DNA from: an uncultured Clostridia bacterium
GTDB lineage: Bacteria; Bacillota; Clostridia; Lachnospirales; Anaerotignaceae
Assembly (NCBI GenBank): GCA_958420075.1
Contig: CATZIM010000101.1
Span: 1-6,683, forward strand
Length of the DNA stretch: 6,683 nucleotides
Reading direction: 5' to 3'
The translations under genes were made by a program, and so were the position numbers. Positions 1 to 5,664 of the stretch are shown in pieces (within the stretch, counting starts at the first letter, position 1; each line of letters begins with the position of its first letter). The notes beneath the pieces were generated by a model that did not search any database, was not told the DNA's origin, and saw nothing but the letters and a program-made list of their open reading frames with translations.

Positions 1-89
1 TGCAAGGAAATTCCGGCAAAAATGTCATAAACTATTGGGGACAAACGTGAAATATCCTTTTGTTGTAAGGATTTATCAGAAGTATTAAA
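1..89. other. Lead-in upstream of mtlR; no gene assigned
   Basis: This short stretch could carry the tail of an upstream gene. The three + strand frames are open from the left edge to stops at 28-30 (TAA), 86-88 (TAA) and 48-50 (TGA), and none of the short translations is recognisable, so I assign none. A 6-bp inverted repeat (ATCCTT at 54-59, AAGGAT at 67-72, 7-base loop) includes the only purine-rich ribosome-binding-like stretch before the first mtlR ATG. I see no convincing -35/-10 pair, no catabolite-responsive element and no MtlR-box-like palindrome. The operon promoter is probably further left, outside the window. Confidence 0.4.
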
Positions 90-2258
90 ATGAAAACATC
101 GAAAGGTTGGTTTTTAAAAATGTCACGAGTGAACCAGGGTGAGGAACAAAAATCCGGATTGACCTCACGCCAAAAAGCAATCATTCAGATTTTAACACAA
201 TTTACGGCAGCAAATCCCGTTACGGTAGCTGTCATATCTGACAAGCTGAAAATCAGTTCTCGCACAGTGCTGCGGGAAATGCCGAAGATTGAAGCTTGGC
301 TGGCGGAACATGACTTTTCATTCCTGCGGAAGCCAGGGGTAGGCTTAGTGCTGGATGAAAGTCTGGAAACCAGAAGTCAGATTTTGGAACTGCTTAATGA
401 AACAGACATTGTGCAGGCATATTCCAAAGAAGAACGACGCAGACTGATTTTAGGGGAATTGCTCTTTGCCAAAGAACCACTGAAGTTTTACTATTTCACA
501 TCAAAGTATAAGATTTCAGATGGTACGCTGAGCAACGACCTGGATCATCTGGGAGAATGGCTGCGGCAGTATCAGATCCATGTGATACGCAAGCCGGGTC
601 TTGGTATCTATACAGAAGGAACTGAAGATCACTACCGACAGGCAATCGCCAATGCCATTTATGAATTTATGACGGAAGAGGAAATATTGGGACTTTTCCG
701 GGAAAAGAAAGAAAAAAGAGAATCTGGTATTTCTGCTGCGGCACAAAGCCGATTGTTCCACTTCATTGATGATGAAACCTTTGAGATTGTAGAAAAGGTA
801 TTGTCAGAAGTAGAACAGCAGATGCATATCAAATATACGGACAGCGCATATATGGGGCTGCTGGTGCATATCGCTCTGGCAGTGAAGCGGCTTCGAAATT
901 TTGAAAAAATCGAAATGGAAGCCCAGCGATTAGAATCTCTGAAGCGCTATCCGGAATATTCTGTGGCGGAAGAAATTGGCAGACGCATTGCCGAGCGTTT
1001 TGCCATTGATATCCCGCAGGAAGAGATTGGCTTTATCACCATGCACTGTATCAGCGCGCAGATCTGGCTCACAGGTCAGACGGATCATACTCTTGCCGAA
1101 CGTATGAATACGCGCCAGCTGGTGAAAAATATGGTGGACATCATAGAAAGGGAAATGGGGATTTCCCTGAGCCAAAACGAGCAGCTTCTGACAGACTTGA
1201 CAGAACATATTACGACGGTATCCAGCCGTTTGCGTCTGCATGTGAAAGTCAGAAATGCACAGTTAGAAACCATAAAAGAAAATTATGGTGAAATTTATCG
1301 GGCGACGGAAAAAGGTTGTCAGCTTCTGCGTCATGCCGTTGGTGTGTCTGAAGTGCCAGAAGCGGAAATTGCCTTCATTGCCATGTATATCTGCGCTGCT
1401 GTTGAGGATCAGCAGGCAGAACAGGGGAAAATACCCGTTGTCGTTGTATGTCCCACAGGGCTGGGTACATCTAAAATGTTAGCAGTACAGCTGACAAAGG
1501 AATTTCATAATCTGGAAGTGCGGGAGATTATATCAGCATTTCGCATTGATATACAAAAGCTGCAAAGAGAAGGAATACGCCTTTTGATCTCTACAGTACA
1601 TCTGGACATCGATTTTCCTTATGTTTGTGTGAACCCCATTCTTTTGGAACAGGATAAAATTCTGCTGCGCAATGAACTGCGATTGTTGCCGACACAGCAG
1701 GCGCTGGTTCCACAGGAAAAACCAGTGCCCCATCTTTCTAAAGATGGGCTGGTATTTATGACAAGACTTGGTGAGGAAATTTTGCATTTGCTGGATCATG
1801 TGCAGCTGTTGGTTTTGCCCTATGCGCAGGACAAACAGGAGCTGTTGTACGTGGCATCCGGCATGTTTACGGAAACAAAAGAAGCAAGGGAACTGATTGC
1901 CGACAGCCTTGCAAAACGAGAACAGATTTCCTCTACATATATTCGGGATTTTCAGATGATGCTGCTGCATTGCAAGACCGGTGGAGTGAAGCATTGCTGC
2001 TTTGGATACATCAGGCTGAAAAGACCACTCTTTCAGTCAGAGGGCGTCATTGAAGGAGCCATTGTCATGTTGGTTCCAAAAGAAGGGGATTCTTTAGAAG
2101 CGGGATTGATGAGTGAGATCAGCAGTGGGCTGCTGGAGGATGAAGCATTCTTTTCCGCTGTTCAGAAAAAGGGAAGGATCAGCATAATCGAATCATTGGA
2201 AAAACGATTGATGCAATATTATCAAAAAACAATCAGTACAAGGATGGAGGGTTCTTAA
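90..2258 (+). CDS. mtlR: MtlR-type PRD-containing transcriptional activator of the mannitol operon
   Basis: A 722-residue DNA-binding regulator that senses PTS phosphorylation and probably activates this operon. Visible layout: HTH at about residues 24-80 (begins LTSRQKAIIQIL), second Mga-like HTH about 116-165, PRD1 about 220-332, PRD2 about 335-445, an EIIB(Gat)-like domain about 448-530 with VCPTGLGTS and Cys454, and an EIIA(Mtl)-like domain about 560-715 with MLLHCKT and His627. By spacing, His260, His319 and His373 match Bacillus subtilis MtlR His230, His289 and His342, and Cys454 and His627 match Cys419 and His599. The expected second PRD2 histidine is Tyr433. In Bacillus, HPr phosphorylates PRD2 to activate the protein, and the mannitol EIIA phosphorylates the EIIB-like Cys to inactivate it; I infer the same here. 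The start is uncertain: ATG at 120 (residue 11) would give 712 residues, closer to the roughly 694 of the Bacillus protein. Neither ATG has a well-spaced Shine-Dalgarno site (AAGGA 18 bases before 90; AAAGG 13 before 120). Unlike its neighbours it uses TTA and TCA codons. Confidence 0.93.
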   Translation: MKTSKGWFLKMSRVNQGEEQKSGLTSRQKAIIQILTQFTAANPVTVAVISDKLKISSRTVLREMPKIEAWLAEHDFSFLRKPGVGLVLDESLETRSQILELLNETDIVQAYSKEERRRLILGELLFAKEPLKFYYFTSKYKISDGTLSNDLDHLGEWLRQYQIHVIRKPGLGIYTEGTEDHYRQAIANAIYEFMTEEEILGLFREKKEKRESGISAAAQSRLFHFIDDETFEIVEKVLSEVEQQMHIKYTDSAYMGLLVHIALAVKRLRNFEKIEMEAQRLESLKRYPEYSVAEEIGRRIAERFAIDIPQEEIGFITMHCISAQIWLTGQTDHTLAERMNTRQLVKNMVDIIEREMGISLSQNEQLLTDLTEHITTVSSRLRLHVKVRNAQLETIKENYGEIYRATEKGCQLLRHAVGVSEVPEAEIAFIAMYICAAVEDQQAEQGKIPVVVVCPTGLGTSKMLAVQLTKEFHNLEVREIISAFRIDIQKLQREGIRLLISTVHLDIDFPYVCVNPILLEQDKILLRNELRLLPTQQALVPQEKPVPHLSKDGLVFMTRLGEEILHLLDHVQLLVLPYAQDKQELLYVASGMFTETKEARELIADSLAKREQISSTYIRDFQMMLLHCKTGGVKHCCFGYIRLKRPLFQSEGVIEGAIVMLVPKEGDSLEAGLMSEISSGLLEDEAFFSAVQKKGRISIIESLEKRLMQYYQKTISTRMEGS

Positions 2259-2260
2259 TG
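2246..2260 (+). promoter_or_regulatory. mtlA ribosome binding site and TAATG stop/start junction
   Basis: GGAGG at 2246-2250 lies 7 bases before the mtlA ATG (2258-2260), inside the last codons of mtlR. The mtlR TAA (2256-2258) shares its last A with the mtlA start codon. This geometry fixes the mtlA start and suggests that translation of the permease is coupled to that of the regulator. Confidence 0.8.
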
Positions 2261-4099
2261 AAAAATAGCATTCAGAAATTCGGGAAATTCCTGAGTGCAA
2301 TGGTTATGCCTAATATCGGGGCGTTCATTGCCTGGGGCTTTATTACAGCTTTGTTTATCGAAGCGGGCTGGATTCCAAATGAAAGACTGGCAACATTGGT
2401 AGATCCTATGTTGAAATACCTGATTCCCACTTTGATTGCATTCCAGGGTGGTAGAATGGTTGGAGGCGACCGTGGCGGTGTTATGGGTGCCGTTGCAACA
2501 TTGGGTGTTATCGCCGGTTCCGAACAGACCATGCTCATCGGTGCTATGGCAATGGGTCCTTTTGCCGGCCTGGTTATCAAAAAGTTTGATAAAGCAGTGG
2601 AAGGTAAAATTCCCGCCGGCTTTGAAATGTTGGTAAATAACTTCTCTGTTGGGATTTTTGGTATGATTCTTGCAATCATTGGCTATTATCTGATTGGGCC
2701 TGTAATGGCAACCATTCTGGCAATCCTGACAGCAGGTGTAGAAATTCTGGTAACAAATAAACTGCTGCCTTTCGTAGCAATCTTCGTAGAACCTGCGAAG
2801 GTACTGTTCCTGAACAACGCCATCAACCATGGTATCTTCACACCAATCGGTATCGAACAGGCTGCAGAAACAGGTAAATCTATTATGTATATGCTGGAAG
2901 CAAACCCCGGCCCTGGTCTGGGTGTACTGCTGGCATACTGGGTATTCTCCAAAGACAAAGTGACAAAGAGTTCTGCACCCGGTGCAGTTATCATCCACTT
3001 CTTTGGTGGTATTCATGAAATCTATTTCCCTTATGTATTGATGAACCCTGTAATCATCATTGCACCTATCGTAGCATCCATCGTAACAATTTTCTATTAC
3101 AGCATCATGGGTGCAGGTCTGGTAGGTCCTGCTTCTCCCGGTTCCATCATTGCGTTCCTGGCAGTAGCACCTAAGGGTGAAACACTGAAAGTTCTGATCG
3201 GTGTTGTTCTGGCTGCAGCAGTTTCCTTTGTAGTAGCATCTCCTATTGTAAAACTGTCCGGTAACAAAAACCTGGATGAAGCAACAGATAAAATGAAAAA
3301 CATGAAAGCTGAAGCAAAGGGTCTGGCAAAAGCAAACGGCGAAATCAAGAAAATCGTATTCGCTTGCGACGCAGGTATGGGCTCCAGCGCAATGGGTGCT
3401 ACAAAATTCAGAAATAGAATCGCACCTTTGAATCTGGGTATCACAGTTATCAATACTTCCGTAGATAATGTCCCTGCTGATGCAGATGTAGTTGTGTGTC
3501 AGGCAGTTCTGCAGGATCGTGCAAAAGCAAGCGCACCTCAGGCTGAACTGATTACCATTGGCAACTTCCTGGCTGACCCTAATCTGGATGCACTGTATGC
3601 ATCTCTGGAAGCAAAAGCTTCCGGCGCAGGCGAACAGCCCACAGCTGAAGTGCAAGCAGAAGAAACCACAACAACAAACAATGGCATCATGGTTGCAGCT
3701 GGCATCAAAACAGGTCAGGCATCTGTAAGCAAAGAAGAAGCAATCACAGCAGCTGGTAAATTGCTCCACGAACTTGGCTATGTAAACGAAAGCTACATTC
3801 CCGCTATGCTGGAAAGAGAAAAAACTGTTTCCACATACATGGGTCTGGGCGTAGCAATCCCTCATGGCACATCTGAAGCAAAAGATGAAGTAAAGAAAAC
3901 TGGTATCGTAATGCTGCAGTATCCCGAAGGCGTTGACTTCGGTGATGAAAAAGCTTATCTGGTATTCGGTATCGCTGGTATCGGCAACGAACATCTGGAT
4001 CTGCTGGCAAAAATCGGTACTGTCATTGAAGAAGAAGAAAATCTGGATAAACTGAAAAAAGCAACAACTCCGGAAGAAATTCTGAAAATGTTCCAGTAA
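2258..4099 (+). CDS. mtlA: PTS mannitol permease, fused EIICBA
   Basis: A 613-residue membrane protein that imports mannitol and phosphorylates it to mannitol 1-phosphate. The EIIC membrane domain (about residues 1-340) begins FGKFLSAMVMPNIGAFIAWG and carries the GGIHEIYFPYVLM signature; GIHE is at 251-254, with Glu254 matching the substrate-contacting Glu257 of E. coli MtlA. The EIIB domain follows at about 363-452, with the phospho-cysteine Cys370 in FACDAGMGSSAMG. A linker rich in Ala, Glu and Thr (about 453-475) leads to the EIIA domain (about 476-613), whose phospho-histidine is His536 in GVAIPHGT. The size is close to E. coli MtlA (637 residues), which is also one CBA chain; Bacillus splits this into MtlA (CB) and MtlF (A). 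No separate mtlF is seen, and none is needed. The mtlD gene next door supports mannitol as substrate. Codon use is strongly biased (GCA, GTA, CTG, GAA), suggesting high expression. All three phosphorylation or substrate motifs are intact. Confidence 0.97.
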   Translation: MKNSIQKFGKFLSAMVMPNIGAFIAWGFITALFIEAGWIPNERLATLVDPMLKYLIPTLIAFQGGRMVGGDRGGVMGAVATLGVIAGSEQTMLIGAMAMGPFAGLVIKKFDKAVEGKIPAGFEMLVNNFSVGIFGMILAIIGYYLIGPVMATILAILTAGVEILVTNKLLPFVAIFVEPAKVLFLNNAINHGIFTPIGIEQAAETGKSIMYMLEANPGPGLGVLLAYWVFSKDKVTKSSAPGAVIIHFFGGIHEIYFPYVLMNPVIIIAPIVASIVTIFYYSIMGAGLVGPASPGSIIAFLAVAPKGETLKVLIGVVLAAAVSFVVASPIVKLSGNKNLDEATDKMKNMKAEAKGLAKANGEIKKIVFACDAGMGSSAMGATKFRNRIAPLNLGITVINTSVDNVPADADVVVCQAVLQDRAKASAPQAELITIGNFLADPNLDALYASLEAKASGAGEQPTAEVQAEETTTTNNGIMVAAGIKTGQASVSKEEAITAAGKLLHELGYVNESYIPAMLEREKTVSTYMGLGVAIPHGTSEAKDEVKKTGIVMLQYPEGVDFGDEKAYLVFGIAGIGNEHLDLLAKIGTVIEEEENLDKLKKATTPEEILKMFQ

Positions 4100-4121
4100 A
4101 AATAATTGAGAAGGTAAACGG

Positions 4122-4184
4122 ATGTTACAGCCGGCTGTGGTGCATACTGCGGCCGGCTTGTCCGGGAGGAGGAATTTGGAATGA
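4122..4184 (+). CDS. Possible 20-codon small ORF in the mtlA-mtlD gap, overlapping the mtlD start
   Basis: ATG at 4122 opens a 20-codon frame ending in TGA at 4182-4184. This stop overlaps the mtlD start as ATGA (4181-4184), the classic arrangement for coupled translation. GAGAAGG at 4108-4114 lies 7 bases upstream, a plausible ribosome binding site. The predicted peptide begins MLQPAVVHTAAG and ends RRNLE; it resembles nothing I know and has no membrane segment. The frame runs through the GC-rich inverted repeat and through the mtlD Shine-Dalgarno sequence. It could be a leader ORF that keeps ribosomes moving into mtlD, or it could be chance: a 20-codon frame is short, and the AGG AGG codons at 4167-4172 are simply the mtlD ribosome binding site. 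Confidence 0.25.
   Translation: MLQPAVVHTAAGLSGRRNLE
4127..4161 (+). repeat. GC-rich inverted repeat (hairpin) between mtlA and mtlD
   Basis: ACA plus GCCGGC (4127-4135) can pair with GCCGGC plus TGT (4152-4157 and 4159-4161). This gives a 9-bp stem with T4158 bulged and a 16-base loop. The left half is also a perfect 12-base palindrome, ACAGCCGGCTGT (4127-4138). No T-run follows, so it is not a standard intrinsic terminator, and the mtlD Shine-Dalgarno sequence (4165-4172) starts three bases beyond the stem and stays free. Protecting or processing the mRNA 3' of mtlA, or tuning the mtlA to mtlD ratio, are possible roles. Confidence 0.55.
4165..4183 (+). promoter_or_regulatory. Strong ribosome binding site and start of mtlD
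   Basis: GGAGGAGG (4165-4172) lies 8 bases before the ATG at 4181. This near-ideal match fixes the mtlD start and means mtlD could be translated well without any coupling to an upstream frame. Confidence 0.8.
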
Positions 4185-5332
4185 AAAAAGCCATTCAATT
4201 TGGTGCAGGCAATATCGGCAGAGGCTTTATTGGGGCTTTGCTGGCAGAAGCTGGTTATCATGTCGTATTTGCAGACGTAAACGAAGCTGTCATTGATAAA
4301 ATCAATGCAGACGGCACTTATACTGTGCATGTAATGGACGTTACTTGCAGAGAAGAAAAGATCACAAACATCAGCGGTGTAAATTCCACAACTGATGCAG
4401 TTCTGGAAGAAATTACACAGGCTGAAGTGATCACAACAGCCGTAGGCCTGGTGGTTCTGCCTAGAATCGCGCCTGCTATTGCAAAAGGCATTACTATGCG
4501 TATGGAAAGAGGCATCACAGACTGTCTGAATATCATTGCCTGCGAAAATGCCATCAAAGCAAGTTCTCAGCTGAAAGCAGCTGTTTATGAAATTCTGGAT
4601 GAAAAAGGGAAGGCTTATGCGGACCAGTATGTTGGCTTCCCGGATTGTTCCGTAGACCGTATCGTTCCTCCTGTGAAGAGCGAAAATTTCATTGACGTAG
4701 TTGTAGAAAACTACTATGAATGGAATGTGGAACAGGTTTCCTTCAAAGGTAAAATTCCTGCCATCAAAGGTATGAATCTGGCAGACAATTTGATGGCATA
4801 TATCGAAAGAAAACTGTTTACACTCAATACAGGACATGCCATCACTTCTTATCTGGGTTATCTGAAAGGATACCACACAGTAGATGAAAGCATCGGCGAT
4901 GAAAAAATCTACGAAACTGTAAAAGCAGCCATGCAGGAAAGCGGCGCTGGTTTGATTGAAAAATATGGCTTCGACAGAGAAGCACATATGGCTTATATCG
5001 AAAAGATCATTGGCCGTTTCCGTAATCATTATCTGGAAGATGATGTTGCCCGTGTTGGCAGAGAACCTCTGCGTAAACTGAGCGCAACAGACCGTCTGGT
5101 AAAACCTATGATGACTGCTGTTGGTTATGGTCTGCCCGTAGAACACCTGCTCATCGGTATCGGTGCAGCCCTTCATTATGACAATGCCGCAGATCAGCAG
5201 AGTGTAGAACTGCAGGCAAAGATCAAAGAAAATGGCGTTCGTGCTGCTTTTTCCGAAATTTCCGGCGTAACAGATGCGGCAATTCTGGACAAAGTAGTAG
5301 AAAAGTATGATAATATAAAAGCGTATCTGTAA
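4181..5332 (+). CDS. mtlD: Mannitol-1-phosphate 5-dehydrogenase
   Basis: This cytoplasmic enzyme oxidises mannitol 1-phosphate, the product of MtlA, to fructose 6-phosphate with NAD+, feeding glycolysis. It has 383 residues, against 382 in E. coli MtlD, and aligns along its length. The N-terminal Rossmann fold has GAGNIGRGFIG at residues 8-18. FPDCSVDRIVPP and the polyol long-chain dehydrogenase active-site pattern KxxxxNxxH follow; the latter is RKLFTLNTGHAI with Lys211, Asn216 and His219. RVGREPLRKLSATDRLVKP near residue 300 is also typical. Start and ribosome binding site are clear. It lies 81 bases after mtlA, the longest gap in the operon, and 36 bases before ptsH. Codon bias matches mtlA. 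No truncation or missing catalytic residue is seen. Confidence 0.97.
   Translation: MKKAIQFGAGNIGRGFIGALLAEAGYHVVFADVNEAVIDKINADGTYTVHVMDVTCREEKITNISGVNSTTDAVLEEITQAEVITTAVGLVVLPRIAPAIAKGITMRMERGITDCLNIIACENAIKASSQLKAAVYEILDEKGKAYADQYVGFPDCSVDRIVPPVKSENFIDVVVENYYEWNVEQVSFKGKIPAIKGMNLADNLMAYIERKLFTLNTGHAITSYLGYLKGYHTVDESIGDEKIYETVKAAMQESGAGLIEKYGFDREAHMAYIEKIIGRFRNHYLEDDVARVGREPLRKLSATDRLVKPMMTAVGYGLPVEHLLIGIGAALHYDNAADQQSVELQAKIKENGVRAAFSEISGVTDAAILDKVVEKYDNIKAYL
5286..5314 (+). promoter_or_regulatory. Candidate sigma-A-type internal promoter for ptsH-ptsI, inside the 3' end of mtlD
   Basis: TGGACA (5286-5291) and GATAAT (5309-5314) each match the -35 and -10 consensus at 5 of 6 bases and are separated by exactly 17 bases. 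Transcription would begin near 5321, about 48 bases before ptsH. An internal promoter would let HPr and Enzyme I be made without mannitol, which would be expected if they serve other sugars. The hexamers are made of ordinary mtlD codons, so chance is possible. A perfect TATAAT also occurs at 5335-5340 but lacks a good -35 partner. Confidence 0.35.
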
Positions 5333-5368
5333 GATATAATTTTTTAAAGAAAAAGGAGAAAAAATATT

Positions 5369-5629
5369 ATGGTATCTAAAAAAGTAGTTGTTACAAATAA
5401 AACAGGTCTGCATGCTCGTCCCGCATCCAATCTGGTTGCATTCTGCAAAAATTACAACAGCAAAATTTTCCTGTCTAATGGCGAAAAGAAAGTAAGCGCA
5501 GCAAGCATCATCCACGTACTGACACTGGGCGTAAAAACAGGTACAGAACTGGAAGTTATCGCAGAAGGCGAAGATGAAGCAAAAGCAGTAGAAGATGTTG
5601 TAAAATTCATCGCAGAACTGGAAGACTAA
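5369..5629 (+). CDS. ptsH: Phosphocarrier protein HPr
   Basis: A small cytoplasmic phosphocarrier (86 residues, normal length for the family) that takes phosphate from Enzyme I and passes it to the EIIA domain of MtlA; it probably also phosphorylates MtlR on its PRDs. The catalytic motif GLHARPA contains His15 and Arg17. The regulatory Ser46 is present, in ASIIHVLTLGV, so HPr kinase control and CcpA-type catabolite regulation are possible. The patch around it differs from Bacillus (KSIMGVMSLG): Ala45, Ile48, His49, Leu51 and Thr52. AAGGAG (5353-5358) lies 10 bases before the ATG. The gene follows mtlD by 36 bases and precedes ptsI by 32, the usual ptsH-ptsI order. Confidence 0.97.
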   Translation: MVSKKVVVTNKTGLHARPASNLVAFCKNYNSKIFLSNGEKKVSAASIIHVLTLGVKTGTELEVIAEGEDEAKAVEDVVKFIAELED

Positions 5630-5647
5630 GAAAAGAAAAACGGTGAA

Positions 5648-5664
5648 GGGGAGTGAGCAAAATG
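5648..5664 (+). promoter_or_regulatory. Ribosome binding site and start of ptsI
   Basis: GGGGAG (5648-5653) lies 8 bases before ATG 5662 and 11 before the next in-frame ATG at 5665, favouring 5662 as the start. Two methionines in a row leave a one-residue doubt. Confidence 0.65.

Noticed and set aside
1..120. Catabolite-responsive element, MtlR operator or antiterminator RNA target ahead of mtlR
   Set aside because: I compared the region with the cre and MtlR-box patterns on both strands and found no acceptable match. MtlR-type proteins start with DNA-binding HTH domains, not an RNA-binding CAT domain, so an RNA antiterminator site is not expected.
1533..1994. 153-codon - strand frame opposite the end of mtlR
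   Set aside because: It lies wholly within the conserved EIIB-like and EIIA-like coding region of mtlR, and its translation is low in sense and unrecognised.
2196..2222. Internal promoter for mtlA in the end of mtlR (TTGGAA and TATTAT)
   Set aside because: The -10 is good, but the -35 matches only 4 of 6 bases and the spacer is 15 bases; too weak to annotate.
4127..4170. Intrinsic terminator between mtlA and mtlD
   Set aside because: A GC-rich stem is present but is followed by TCCGGGAGGAGG rather than a T-run, and mtlD belongs with mtlA.
5338..5347. Terminator between mtlD and ptsH suggested by the T-run
   Set aside because: The T-run is not preceded by any GC-rich stem.
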